A stretch of DNA of 64,000 nucleotides from Chrysogorgia sp. JL179-B06 (GCA_035772405.1 JAYKKM010000217.1:62001-126000), one strand, 5' to 3'; positions 20,600 to 31,130 are shown, numbered from the stretch's first letter. Notes: generated from the letters alone by a model not told the origin. A program made the numbers and translations.

Positions 20600-21760
20600 T
20601 GCTTGTTTATTGCTACAAAATTGTAGGCCAGGCCCAGGTCATATAAACACAGCAATAGTATGCATGTTTTTTCACCCCAAACTACTGTATATATAGGCCA
20701 ATTATCAAGCATATAGTATTTATAATTTTAATCAAATAATAAACATACTGTACATGCATTTCCAAAATTTGTACTACACTTAATATTCAGCAGTATTATA
20801 AAGAACAAATGGTATATATTTTAAACAGGCTAGGACTGGCCATTGTGCCATCAAGTGCCATTGTTCTGGCACAAGATGGCAGTGTAAAATCAGGCTTGGA
20901 CTGGCCATTGCGCATGGATTTAATTCCAACTATCAAAATATTACACATATATGTTTTGAAAATTCAAAACATTACACACCTTAAAATTTTCCCAAATCTC
21001 TCTGTTAAGTATTTCAAAATGTGTCTATTAGATTTCGGAGCTTGGAGCAAATACACAATACAGTGTACAATTATTTAAATCACATTAAAATTAGCAAGTC
21101 AAGTCAAAAAGCACTGAACTGAACTGAAGGTAATGGCCATTCGTACGGTAGCCATACGACGCTATAGTCTCTTAGAATTCAACGAAATGTGGGTAAATAT
21201 CACCAAAATCCTAAACCGAACCCTAATCCTAACCAAAAAAACTATGCAGAAAAGGCAAATTAATTGCTCAACACAGACTGGTGAGTCGGTGACAATCACA
21301 ATGTACATAATTATAATAGTCCTTTTACCTTTTGTGTCTGTCTTTGATTATCTTGTCCTTCAACACTACAGTTTCGGCTTGAAATCAGCTGATAATTACT
21401 ACATCCGATGATTTTGTGAGGAAATGGCTGGTTTTTATGGCAATATAAATTTCGCCGTCGGCGAATGGCGGTTCTTACGGAAAGCGGTTTGTCGCGCTGG
21501 CGTCAATTTAAATTTAAATTACGCCAAATTTAACACACCAAAAAACCGTTTCAATTTTTGCATTCGCAATCATGAGACGGTTGCAATTTAAATATTAATT
21601 CCAATGCAGAGGTCTATCAATCAGCTTCTGTCTATATATATATGTTACCAGGGCCAAATTTTCCGATGCCGCGCATGAGGACGGTTGATCATATATATAT
21701 ATATATATACCCATAAACCGATCCGAAATCAGGAACCGCTTGCATCTCGCGTGATAAGGG
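20600..21760. other. Non-coding with AT microsatellites
   Basis: No supported gene. (AT)n tracts lie at about 21636-21646 and 21690-21709. A short cctaatcctaacc stretch at about 21217 is telomere-like but too short to call. Confidence 0.4.
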
Positions 21761-21819
21761 ACTAAACGCCGGTCGATATTAGCACCCTCGCCCTCAGGCC
21801 CGCCGGGCGAGGGGAAAAT

Positions 21820-22145
21820 AGAAACAATGCCTTGTCAAAGCTCATTATGTCTGTTGTAAGGTTGAGGTAGGTGATGAAAATGTTGTCAATCCGTAGGAGT
21901 GGAACAATTCCTAAGGTTGTTTTACAAGTTGCAAAATAGAAACGATGACTCATCAAAGCTCATTATGTATGCTATAAGGTGATCCAGATCGAGAAAATGT
22001 GGTTGTAATACTATTTTACGAGTCATAACATAGAAACGACTCCTCAAAGCACTATGTATGCTATATGGCTAAGGCAGGTTGTGAAAACGATGTCGATCTG
22101 TACGAGTGGTACAAGTCGTAAAATAGAAATGACTCCTCAAAGCTA
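21820..22145. repeat. Minisatellite C, array 2
   Basis: About three diverged units with the same landmarks as array 1 at 17925 (acaagttgcaaaatagaaacgatgactcatcaaagctcattatgtatgctat, shown here only by its parts). This copy includes the empty site (21915-21922) of the MITE found in array 1. Confidence 0.75.
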
Positions 22146-22263
22146 AGGTACGCTGTAATCAATGGTTGCTGGAACAGCAGAATCTTTCAACCAGCGTGTT
22201 TTAAAGTCTGTATCCCTTCTTGATGTTCATGTGATGGTGCTGATTTGTACCATATGGGGATAA

Positions 22264-23430
22264 TACAATACAAAGACTTTATTTAACGGGGTAAATCACA
22301 TAATGGTGTAATACACTAATAAACTTGTGGCCCTCAAATAGCAAGCTACTTTTAGATATATGAATATTAAAATCTATGTTAAAAACTACAATATACTACA
22401 ATCAATGATAAACTGAAAATTGAATTAAAACAAAACATTATATATATAGCTATGGATTAAAATGATAAAGGATAATTGGTCATCAAAGATTTGTTTACGA
22501 TAGGATCGTTTAAATGCCTTAAAAAGAGGGTTTCTTTTTCAAGTGTAATGATAAGCTGTTCCATAGTTGCACTGCTGTCACATTGAACGTCCTACAGCCC
22601 TTGTTTATGCGTTTATACTTCGAGCAAATAAAATTATAATTAGAGTAACGAGTGTTTCTGTTATGAGTTTCACAATTTCTTTTTAAACTGTTCATTAAGG
22701 GAACACATTTCTGGATGCGTTTACAAGCTACTGAACATTTGGCCACCTTTGCTTCTTTGTAAAATGGTATCCATTGTAGTTTGTTGAATAACAGTACAGG
22801 CGAAGTTCTTGGCTCTGCAATAATGGTTATAACCCTGGCTGCTCTGTTCTGTCATAGTTAATAGAAAGTATACCTGGTTCGGAAGGCTTGTGAAGGCTTT
22901 CCTTCTATGTTTTTGTTCACTTTTATGTAAATGTGTGCACTTTCACACTTACTGAACACATTGTATTTTCTGTATAATGAAGCAAGCAGCCAATAGCAGC
23001 GTTTGGGTTTAATCACTCAACCGTGCTGTATAAATATTAATGAACATAAAACAAAAGATTTGTGCACTTTCAGGGCATCTTCAACATAACTTGTTAGTCG
23101 CTTTGAAGTTTACCGGCCTTCCTAACCATGTTTATTCTATTAACTATGGTTCTGTAAATGCAAAACGTTCAGAAGATTTTCTTTAATACAAATGTGCCAC
23201 ACCACATTTACATAGTTCATTACAGACAAGTGAATTATAATAGAAAATTATTTGTTTAAAAGGTAGACAGCATTTAATTCTGTTAAGAACGCCAATCCTC
23301 TGATTGTCTACATGATATGTAAAGGTCATTTCACTGTCAAGTTCCAGACCGAGTAATTTTACCATTTCCACCTGCTCAAGCATACATCCATTCGATGTAA
23401 CTAAAACCAGTTGTGTTAATATACACAATG
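22264..23430 (-). pseudogene. L2/CR1-type LINE 3' part, split by a MITE
   Basis: On the minus strand, 23428-23183 reads VKLLGLELDSEMTFTYH and ending CKCGVAHLY, the post-RT segment. After a MITE, 22830-22500 reads RAARVITIIAEPRTSPV, WIPFYKEAK and, at the end, VTAVQLWNSLSLHLKKKPSF. The element ends near 22264 with an AATAAAG signal. The upstream RT domain is absent. The LINE is 5'-truncated and frame-shifted. Confidence 0.75.
22853..23148. mobile_element. 296-bp MITE in the LINE, 7-bp target duplication
   Basis: The termini catagttaatagaa and ttctattaactatg are inverted, and inner arms continue (aaggcttg.. / ..gccttcc). The flanks are gttctgt at 22846-22852 and 23149-23155. Removing it brings the two LINE halves together. 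The source family is unknown. Confidence 0.8.
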
Positions 23431-23431
23431 T

Positions 23432-23590
23432 TGTAGTGAATGTGGGAGAGCTTGGAGTAGACAGATGATACGTGGACGATCGTCAAGCTCATATCCTCAG
23501 AAAAATTATTCTGAGTCCTGTACAGGAATCGAACCTGTAACTGCCAATCAGAAGATTACAGCTTCGATTCCCGTATTTGCTTTGCGCAAG
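23432..23590 (-). repeat. tRNA-derived SINE, copy 3 with B box
   Basis: On the minus strand, acaggttcgattcctgt is a good RNA polymerase III B box. It is followed by the SINE body ggactcagaataatttttctgaggatatgagc and the 3' end gagctctcccacattcactacaa-like. The head upstream (cttctgattggcagtt) is diverged. It truncates the BEL/Pao element at its downstream edge. Confidence 0.65.
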
Positions 23591-24005
23591 CCGAACTTTT
23601 CGAGGATTTGATCAAGGTCATTACTACCTTCAACCGCACCTGCAAAAAGTTCTTGTTGAACCTTCATTTCAGCTGTACTTTCATGGCTGGATTGCGTCAC
23701 GATGTTGATTGGCCATATCTCTGGATCTGCAAGCCACTGAGGTCCTTTCCACCACATCTCTACTTTTGTCACGCTCAACCCCGACTCCCCAGATCGGCAG
23801 GATTTTCATCAGTAGGTACATGGCGGCACAAGGTGTTTGGATGGCTTTGCATTTTCTTTAGACAATTGGCTACAAATTGTCAATACTCCCCATGATCACT
23901 TAACCAATGTAAGGCCACTGTGCTGTCTAACCAACACTGGATGTTTGAGGCAAGCCATCTAAAGCATCATGAACATTCACCGCAAGATTTACTGCCATCT
24001 GCCCT
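23570..24005 (-). pseudogene. BEL/Pao pol, remainder after the gypsy insertion
   Basis: The frame continues the RNase H end in decayed form, then reads VEMWWKGPQWLADPEIWP, the Pao block before integrase, and LDQILEKFGLRKANTGIEAV. It stops at the SINE near 23570. Integrase catalytic blocks are absent. Confidence 0.7.
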
Positions 24006-24010
24006 GCTAC

Positions 24011-24097
24011 TGTTATACTTGGTTGACAAACATACACGAGTAGGCAGAGCATGCATGCTTGGGAGTCTGGGTACGAATACATAGGTACCCCATAACA
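24011..24097 (-). repeat. 3' LTR of the gypsy element
   Basis: 87 bp; on the minus strand it starts TGTTATGGGG and ends AAGTATAACA (TG...CA ends). It differs from the other LTR by one base (catgcttggg here, catgcgtggg there). Confidence 0.95.
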
Positions 24098-24110
24098 TCT
24101 CCCTCACTTT
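24098..24110 (-). other. Polypurine tract
   Basis: The minus strand reads aaagtgagggaga directly before the 3' LTR; such tracts prime plus-strand synthesis. Confidence 0.7.
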
Positions 24111-24254
24111 GAATGTTAAATGGAACCACTGAAAACAGAAAAAATAACCGAACGAATGATCAGATGTTAAATTCTGACCGTCATGCAAGTCTAATGGTAA
24201 CGAAGTGTTTTTATATAGCGATACAGTATCTTGAAAGGAGTTCCAAGTCTTTGA

Positions 24255-27200
24255 CTAACTTGTCATAGTGAAGTCCTTGAATTTGGTGGGAGTCCTAATG
24301 ACTCGTCCAGATCTGCTGACATTCTGTTGACTAGAATGTGTAGTTTCTGGAATGCCATCTTCTTTGTTGTTGTTGCATTCCATACAAGGCTCGGTAGCTT
24401 GTAGTGACTGTTGGGCTTCCGGATGAATTCTCATTGCGTTTGTAGACTTCTTTACGTCTCCTGTGGTGGACTTTTTTGTCTTCAACGATGGCACCAACGA
24501 GTCTCTTAGGTGTATTCTGTTTCTCTGATATTTTCGCCCATTTACTTCTACCACGTAGCTTCTCGGTGTTGGTTTGTCTGAAACTACGTTGCCTTCTCTC
24601 CAATCACTATGTGGCTGCTGTGGGTGTGTCTTCACTCTCACGGGCTGTCCTATCTGTAACTTCGGAAGGGCTTTCGCGTTGCGGTCGTGATAATGCTTTG
24701 CTATCTGGCGTTTGGATATGAGCTTTTCCGTTACACAGGCTTGTACGTCAGGCTTCAGCATGTTGTCGCTGCACGGTAGAAAGGATCTGGTTCGACGTGA
24801 CATGAGCCTTTGTGCTGGCGAAGATGTTGTTCCAGGTGTTGGTGCGTTTCGCCATTCTAAAATGGCTTTCCACATGTCTTTCTTTTCTCTTTGTACTTTC
24901 CGCATGATGTTCTTAATGATCTTTACTGCGGATTCTGCTTTCCCGTTGGATTTGTGGTGGTGCGGACTGGACATGACGTGGTTGATGTCCCACGCTCTGG
25001 TGAAGTCGCTGAATTCTTTGGAGATGTAATTGCTGCCGTTGTCGGTTATGAGGACTGCGGGCGTACCATGCGTTGCGAAAACGGGTTTCATTCCTTTGAT
25101 TAAGGACTGCGTGGTTAAGTCAGGAAGGTTGACAACTTCGATATAGTCAGAGTATAAGTCTACCAGAACAGCATAGTGTTTCCTCTCCAGCTCGAAACAA
25201 TCACTCGCCACTGCCTGCCATGGTAACTTTGGAATCGGATGTGAAATCATCGGTTCTTTTTGGAGAGCCGGTTGAATTTCCTGGCATGTGGTGCATCTTT
25301 GAACAGCTTCCGTTAGATCTGTGGACATCCTGGGCCAATACATCACGTCTCTGGCAGTGTTGGCGGTGTACTGGATTCCCAGATGTGACGCGTGGGCTCT
25401 GGTAGTCATCTCGTTTCTCATTGACGTAGGGATAATGATCCGTGTTCCACGGTAGGTGAGTCCGTTCTGTGTAGCTAACTCATCCCTGTAGGGCCAATAC
25501 TCGCGAATGCATAATGGCACGTCTGTTTTCGTGTGTGGCCATCCATGTTGAATGACTGTCATTAGTGTTTGGAGGGACGCGTCCTTGGCTGTCTCTTGAC
25601 TGATCGTGACGAGTCTTTGGTCTGTGACGAACAAGTCTTCCTCCGTGTTTGTCTCTTCAAGCTCTTGTCGGTATTCTTGCTCGTCGTTTATCTGGAATAT
25701 CTGGTAGTTAGCAGTGTCAGATCCAACTTGTCTAATTGGTAGTGCTGCTCGCGATAAGGTGTCACTGATGAACATTTGGGGACCAGGTTTGTATTCCAGG
25801 TGGAGTGAGTACTTCTGGAGGCGTAATCTCATTCGTTGTAGGCGTTTGGGGCTTGTCAGGATTGGTTTCTGGAAGATCGTGACCAAGGGCTTGTGGTCAG
25901 TTAATACGCGTACATTCTCCTTTCCCAGGATGTAATGTTCAAAATGTTCAGAGGCAAATACAATAGCTAAGCACTCTTTTTCAATTTGTGCGTAATTGCG
26001 CTCTGTTTGCGTAAGTGCTCTTGACGCGTACGCGATCGGGTGTCCCTCTTGAGTGATGACGGCTCCTGTCCCTACGTCCGAGCTATCACATTCGATCGTG
26101 ACCTCCTTTTTGACATCATAGAATCGAAGAACTGGCGCTTGAGTTATCAGCTTCTTAATGGTCGAAAATGCTTCGTCGTGCTGTGGCAGCCAGTCGAATT
26201 CGGACTCCTTGTCAGTAAGGCGTCGAAGAGGTTCTGCGATGGTGCTTAGCTGTGGAACGAACTTGGATAGGTAGTTGACTACGCCAAGTAGTCTCTGTAC
26301 TCCCTGTACATCAATGGGCTGTGACATTTCAGAAATCGCCTGTACCTTCTCTGGGTCTGTGGAGATTCCATTTTCGCTGATAACATGACCAAGGTAAGCT
26401 ACTTCATCAAGCTTATACTTGAGTTTCTTCTCGTTGAGCTTCAGCCCTTTAGTTCTGCATCGTTCTAACAGGGCCTTGAGGGCGATGTCGTGGCTTTCCA
26501 CAGCTTCTTCTTTGGTGTTTCCGGTACCGTAGACTATGATGTCGTCATGAATCGCTGCTATATTGGATAAGCCTTCTATGCATTCGTCTAGTCTTTGCTG
26601 GAACTCTTCTGGAGCGGAACTGATCCCGAAGGGCATTCTTAACCATCTATAGCGACCATAGGGCGTCCAGAAGGTCGTTAGATAGCTTGAAGGTTCATCC
26701 AACTCGACTTGCAGGAACCCATCCTTTGCGTCTACGACGGAGAACACCTTTGCTTTGGTTAGTTTTGGCGCGACGTCGTCGATGGTGCGTATTGGGTAGC
26801 GGTTTCTGATGACTGCTTTGTTCAGATGCAGTGGATCGAGGCAAATTCTTAGTTTATTTGGCTTTCTGACTACCACCATGCTGCTTATCCATGGGGTTGG
26901 CTCGGTTACTTTGGCGATGACTCCCATTGCCTCTAGCTCGTCGATCTTCTTCTTCAACTCCTGCTTGACAGGTATAGGCACACGTCGTGGATTGTTCTGT
27001 ACCGGTTTGACTTTCGGATTGGTTTCAATGTGGTACTGTCCTGGGAGTTTCCCTAGACCCGTGAATACATCTTTATACTCGTGTAGAATATTTTCCTTTG
27101 TAACTGGCAACGGGCTGGTTATGGTTTGTACTTGTAGCAAGCATTCTTTGTTGAACCGTATGAGCCCAAGAGTTTCACATGCTTTGCCTGAAAGCAATGA

Positions 27201-28376
27201 TGTGGGAGCATCCTTGACGACTTGAAAGTGGACTTTTTTGTTGATCCCATTAGCTGTGCAGCATAATTTGGTTTGCCCCAAGGGTTTTATGGAGGAGTGG
27301 TCGTACAGCGTGAGCTTGGTTTGTGATGGCTGTGGTGGCTCATTTGTCAGCTTTGCATAGTCACCTGAACTTATTGTGCTACATGTTGCTCCAGTGTCTA
27401 GCTGGAATTTGATCAGATGTGGCTTTGCATCAGTTTCTGTTCTAACCAGTACCTCGGTAAAGTATTGCTTTTTTTCTCTTGTTGTCTGCATGTAAATGCT
27501 TTCATCGCTGCTGATATCTTCTGACCTGTCGCTTCCTTCCCCACATTGGTGTACGTTGTGCTTGGGTTTCCTGAGCTCTGCTTTGGGGTTTCTTTCCTTT
27601 TGGTAGTAACGTGGGCTGTGTTGTTTTCCTGTGGCACTCTTCTCTTTTGTAAATCCAGACAGACACACCTTGGCTAGATGATTCCTCTTATGACATTTCT
27701 TGCTGATTAATCCAAACGCTGGACAGTTTCCTTTCTCATGCTTGTCACCACAGTATCGGCATACTTTGGTATTTCGTAAATCTGCAGGTGGTCTTCCACT
27801 GCCCCTTGTTTTGGCAAAGTTGATGGCATCTGGCTGTTCCATTTGTTTAAGTTGCTTAGTGGCCATTTCGCTGGTACGACATATGTTAATGGCTTTGTCT
27901 AGTGTTAGTTCTTTCTCTCGAAGAAGTCTTTCTCTAGTGGTATTGCTTGTTATGCCAACTACAATTCTGTCACGAAGCATCTCACTCTCAAGCGTACCAT
28001 ATTTGCATGTTGCGATTAGTTCTCTCAACCGGGTCAGGTGGTGATCAAAACTATCTTTAGGGTCTTGTATGCATGAATTGAACACATACCTTTCATATAT
28101 AGTGTTACGTTTGGCTTCAAATTGTTCCGTGAGCTTCTCTAATATTGTCTTGGGGCTTTTCCTTTCTTCGTCAGTGAGTGGTAGGTTCTTGTATACCTTG
28201 AAGCATTCCTTTCCCATCACTGAGAGTAAAGTGGCTACTACCACAGCGTTAGGCTTTTTGCTTAGTTCTGTGGCGGTCAAATAATTTTGCCAACTGTCGT
28301 TGAAAAACTCCCAGTTCGATGCCAAATCTCCTTGCATGTCCATCTTGTCAGGCGGTGGTATCGAAGATCTTGCCAT
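24255..28376 (-). CDS. Ty3/gypsy gag-pol polyprotein, intact
   Basis: 1373 codons without a break. Approximate residues: gag matrix/capsid-like 1-195; zinc knuckle 206-238 (CRYCGDKHEKGNC then CHKRNHLAKVC); protease 320-400 with DTGA at 327; reverse transcriptase 470-700 with ICLDPLHLNKA and the catalytic IHDDI at 609; RNase H 755-880 with ECDSSD at 762, IEKECLA and TDHKPL; integrase 985-1200 with an HHCC zinc site (H995, H998, C1028, C1031) and a DD35E triad (D1059, D1112, E1148). No chromodomain is seen at the C-terminus. Gag and pol are fused in one frame, so no frameshift signal is needed. It resembles the K02A2.6-type gypsy proteins common in invertebrates. Plus-strand frames across it are mirror by-products. 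Start chosen at the first Met after the 5' UTR (28377-28588). Confidence 0.95.
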   Translation of the reverse strand: MARSSIPPPDKMDMQGDLASNWEFFNDSWQNYLTATELSKKPNAVVVATLLSVMGKECFKVYKNLPLTDEERKSPKTILEKLTEQFEAKRNTIYERYVFNSCIQDPKDSFDHHLTRLRELIATCKYGTLESEMLRDRIVVGITSNTTRERLLREKELTLDKAINICRTSEMATKQLKQMEQPDAINFAKTRGSGRPPADLRNTKVCRYCGDKHEKGNCPAFGLISKKCHKRNHLAKVCLSGFTKEKSATGKQHSPRYYQKERNPKAELRKPKHNVHQCGEGSDRSEDISSDESIYMQTTREKKQYFTEVLVRTETDAKPHLIKFQLDTGATCSTISSGDYAKLTNEPPQPSQTKLTLYDHSSIKPLGQTKLCCTANGINKKVHFQVVKDAPTSLLSGKACETLGLIRFNKECLLQVQTITSPLPVTKENILHEYKDVFTGLGKLPGQYHIETNPKVKPVQNNPRRVPIPVKQELKKKIDELEAMGVIAKVTEPTPWISSMVVVRKPNKLRICLDPLHLNKAVIRNRYPIRTIDDVAPKLTKAKVFSVVDAKDGFLQVELDEPSSYLTTFWTPYGRYRWLRMPFGISSAPEEFQQRLDECIEGLSNIAAIHDDIIVYGTGNTKEEAVESHDIALKALLERCRTKGLKLNEKKLKYKLDEVAYLGHVISENGISTDPEKVQAISEMSQPIDVQGVQRLLGVVNYLSKFVPQLSTIAEPLRRLTDKESEFDWLPQHDEAFSTIKKLITQAPVLRFYDVKKEVTIECDSSDVGTGAVITQEGHPIAYASRALTQTERNYAQIEKECLAIVFASEHFEHYILGKENVRVLTDHKPLVTIFQKPILTSPKRLQRMRLRLQKYSLHLEYKPGPQMFISDTLSRAALPIRQVGSDTANYQIFQINDEQEYRQELEETNTEEDLFVTDQRLVTISQETAKDASLQTLMTVIQHGWPHTKTDVPLCIREYWPYRDELATQNGLTYRGTRIIIPTSMRNEMTTRAHASHLGIQYTANTARDVMYWPRMSTDLTEAVQRCTTCQEIQPALQKEPMISHPIPKLPWQAVASDCFELERKHYAVLVDLYSDYIEVVNLPDLTTQSLIKGMKPVFATHGTPAVLITDNGSNYISKEFSDFTRAWDINHVMSSPHHHKSNGKAESAVKIIKNIMRKVQREKKDMWKAILEWRNAPTPGTTSSPAQRLMSRRTRSFLPCSDNMLKPDVQACVTEKLISKRQIAKHYHDRNAKALPKLQIGQPVRVKTHPQQPHSDWREGNVVSDKPTPRSYVVEVNGRKYQRNRIHLRDSLVPSLKTKKSTTGDVKKSTNAMRIHPEAQQSLQATEPCMECNNNKEDGIPETTHSSQQNVSRSGRVIRTPTKFKDFTMTS

Positions 28377-28588
28377 TATGTCTGAATTTGGTTTTGTGTT
28401 GCTCTACCGTGACTGTGTTTACGTCAAAACAATGTGACCAATATGGCGGCTGAACGAGCGAAGGAAAAGAGTTCGTATCACAGCCTAAACGTGTGATGAG
28501 GACTCAACAAAAATCCAGAAGCTAGTATACGTGTTCGTTTACCTTTGGTGTGTTTCTTTCTAGCGGTTGGGACGTGCGTTCGTATTAA

Positions 28589-28606
28589 AAATAACTTCTG
28601 ACACCA
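28589..28606 (-). other. Primer-binding site
   Basis: Immediately inside the 5' LTR the minus strand reads tggtgtcagaagttattt. The TGG start and the following bases match the 3' acceptor end of a tRNA, as used to prime minus-strand DNA synthesis. A Leu-type tRNA is the usual partner of TGGTGTCAGAAG; this is family knowledge and was not tested. Confidence 0.75.
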
Positions 28607-28693
28607 TGTTATACTTGGTTGACAAACATACACGAGTAGGCAGAGCATGCATGCGTGGGAGTCTGGGTACGAATACATAGGTACCCCATAACA
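28607..28693 (-). repeat. 5' LTR of the gypsy element
   Basis: 87 bp, the partner of 24011-24097. This is unusually short for a Ty3/gypsy element, whose LTRs are usually a few hundred bases; promoter and poly(A) signals must be compressed or lie partly in the internal region. Confidence 0.95.
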
Positions 28694-28699
28694 GCTACA

Positions 28700-29087
28700 A
28701 GTTCTAATCGTGGGAAGGTCAATCCTTGTTTAGCAAGCCTTGACTGGTTCCTGACTTCTGCTTTACAACAGCATACAGCAGCGCTCACACCTTGTCCACT
28801 AGCATCTCCAAATGCATGTATCTGAACCTTATCAATTGGCTCTCAATAGGTTACAAGGCTGCACTGAGTAGATCAGAGTAGAATCTGGCAAACCACTTTC
28901 TCCACCACATCACAATAGCCTCGTGTAGTGGCGCGTCCCATGCAATCTTCTCGTTACAGGCTTCTCGGTAGAATAGTTTCCCTTGCAAGGTCACTGGCGA
29001 TATTAATCCAAGAGGGTCATAAACTTTGGCTAAATTTGCAAGAATCCCACGTTTGGTCGGAACGGCTGGTTTGGTTGGAAAAGTCAC
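28700..29087 (-). pseudogene. BEL/Pao pol, connection and RNase H start
   Basis: The frame reads PTKRGILANLAKVYDPLGLI and QGKLFYREACNEKIAWD, the Pao motif between RT and RNase H. A further frame down to 28700 reads IHAFGDASGQGVSAAV and RLAKQGLTFPRLEL, the RNase H start. The gypsy element is inserted directly after this RLEL block. Confidence 0.75.
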
Positions 29088-29396
29088 AATCAGGGTATCG
29101 TCGACTTTATTCCATGGAAGGCCAAGAAGTTTGCTTTCTCCTTGACTTGTTGATTGTCCAAGCTGCTGTTTGGCGAATGATGGCTCATCATCACAATTGG
29201 TTTCAAGTTCTATTACATTGGAGTTCTATTTATGCAACTTGAACTGGGCATCGTTGAAAATCTCAGTTGTTTCACCTTTCAGCTTCTTTGTACTTGCTAC
29301 TGTGGATGCTCCAGAAATGAAGTCGTCGACATGCAGGCTCCTTGATGCTTCAGAAACACTTTCTGGAAGACAGTCTCTCCAGATGTTGTTGGATCA

Positions 29397-30085
29397 CTAT
29401 TTAACAGGAAATAACGGTGAAATGGTGAAACGGAATGTTTCAACTTCTTTCGAATGTATGTTCACGAACCAGTGGAATCGTAGAGCATCTCGTTCTGCTT
29501 CACGAATATGTATTTGGAGAAATGCTTTGCGTATATCTCCTGCAACAGCTACTGGATGAAAACGATAGGGCAGAAGCGTCGTACACCACACATAGTTTTG
29601 GAGTCTCCACATTTTCTCTTATGATTGCACGATGTGGAATATAAAACTCTCTCCTTCACTTGCTCAGGAGCTTTCTCGACAACACCATCCTCCAACTGCT
29701 CACGAATAACATTGTCATAATCTGATAACATGTTAGTCCGGCATAACTTGCGCACCAACGATGTTAGTCTATGAATACTTCCATAATAGTTGGTTGGGAG
29801 GGGGAAATGGTTCCCCTTCCATGGCAGGGAGGTCTCGTACCATCCTTCAGGAGAACAAACCAACTGCTCTTTGAATTCTTCATACACTTCACTTTGATCT
29901 CCAGTCGGGGAGTCTGCCAAACCAAGCATGTCTAAGGAACATAAACGTTGATAATCTGTGGTTGAGTTGATGGACATGTACACATGCGACAAATCACTCT
30001 CAGCACCCAGTTTTTTCTTTCTTTCCCATCTCTTTGATTTTGTCACAGTTGAGGGCCTTATGGGTTTTGCTCTCGCAATAAGCAC
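29397..30085 (-). pseudogene. BEL/Pao reverse transcriptase, N-terminal part
   Basis: The 178-codon frame contains YEEFKEQLVCSPEGWYET, LPWKGNHFPLPTNY and REQLEDGVVEKAPEQV, the pre-RT connector typical of Pao. A shifted frame (29612-29397) reads AVAGDIRKAFLQIHIREAER, including the first catalytic Asp. The YVDD block is missing because sequence between about 29400 and 29090 is decayed or deleted. Confidence 0.75.
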
Positions 30086-30204
30086 AAACTCTCAACGACG
30101 CTTGTACATCACCATGGTTGGAGTTGAAGGCATTCATACTATGCTTCGTTTGCTCTCTGCTGAAAGTGGATTGTTATTTGTCCAGGTTGCCAGAAACTGC
30201 GTTT

Positions 30205-31130
30205 AGGTCCACTCGCTCCATTTATCATCGATTAAAGCAAGTTCGTGCTTTATTACCGTTAGTTTATCCAATGTAAATCTTACAGCTGCATCAAGTTCGT
30301 TCAGTTTCTTCAGTGTTTGCAATGACTCAACATTAAATAATAACTTCTCATAAAACCTGTGTATCTTGGCGACATCTCTCTCTTGAATGGATGGATGGAA
30401 GTTCAAGGATATTTCGAACGTATGCTCCTACAACTTCACTGGTTTGGCCATAGCGCTTTTCTAGAAGGGTCTTCACTTTATCATAACCTTGTTCGGTGAA
30501 AGGTAGTCCATCAATAAGCTTGCGCACTTTCACTTCGACTAGTTCCTTCAGGTACGAAAATTTAGTGATAGCAGATACGTTGGTCATGTCAATTGCGCAT
30601 CGAACTGTCTCCAAAACCTCACCCAATCTTGAGGTGTTCCATTTAATTTAGAGATGACCAACTTCGGCATTTTGGCCATGCCGAAAATTGCAAAGACGAA
30701 TCAAAGCTGGTCTCATCACTTTTGCCAGTCTTGGCTTGTTTTAATTGTTGTTGAAACTCTAGGTTAAGTTCGATCTTTTTCTCGAATCCTAGTTGCTGTG
30801 CATGTGCGATATCTGTCGTTTCTTGCTTTAATTTTTGCTCGGTTGAAAGTTTTTCGAATTCAAGCTTTAACTTTTGCTCTTGAAGAGCAATTATTACAAT
30901 TCGTCTTATACATTGATCAGCTTCAGCGAGCATCGCTTCAGTTTCTATGCCCCAATCCTTGATTTCTTCTCTTAGATGGTTTCTAATTCACTGTCAACGA
31001 AATGTTGACAATCGACGTGTGTTTTCTTTCTAAGGCTTCCTTGTTGCCTTTGTTGATTATTTCTTCCGTTTTCTTGATTCGAAAACTCAGTTTTTAGTTT
31101 CCCGCTTAGCTCACCGATTGCTTTATCCAT
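30205..31130 (-). pseudogene. BEL/Pao gag-like protein (DUF1759 type)
   Basis: Minus-strand frames read a coiled-coil N-terminus (LEFEKLSTEQKLKQETTD, 30933-30643) and then the Pao gag core in shifted frames. The core includes ISKLNGTP with WRQFE-like decay, AITKFSYLKELVEVKVRK, GLPFTEQGYDKVKTLLEKRYGQ and RFYEKLLFNVESLQTL, down to 30203. This order is that of the retrotransposon-associated DUF1759 protein of BEL/Pao elements. Multiple frame breaks are present, and the zinc knuckles expected after it are degraded. Confidence 0.7.

Larger units (their letters stand above)
24011..28693 (-). mobile_element. Complete Ty3/gypsy LTR retrotransposon
   Basis: The two 87-bp LTRs (24011-24097 and 28607-28693) differ at one position. 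The element is flanked by gctac on both sides (24006-24010 and 28694-28698), a 5-bp target duplication. Next to the right LTR is a primer-binding site, and next to the left LTR a purine-rich tract, so transcription runs on the minus strand. One uninterrupted gag-pol frame occupies 24255-28376. Structure and near-identical LTRs indicate a recent insertion, later than the BEL/Pao element it splits. Confidence 0.95.

Noticed and set aside
20437..20712. 91-codon minus-strand frame
   Set aside because: Overlaps a SINE body and shows no domain or protein-like pattern.
23521..23585. tRNA gene suggested by a good B box
   Set aside because: No cloverleaf can be completed and the same body recurs in two other copies, so it is a SINE.
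24476..28284. Several plus-strand frames of 60-140 codons opposite the gypsy gene
   Set aside because: They mirror the intact minus-strand gag-pol frame; none has a recognisable domain.
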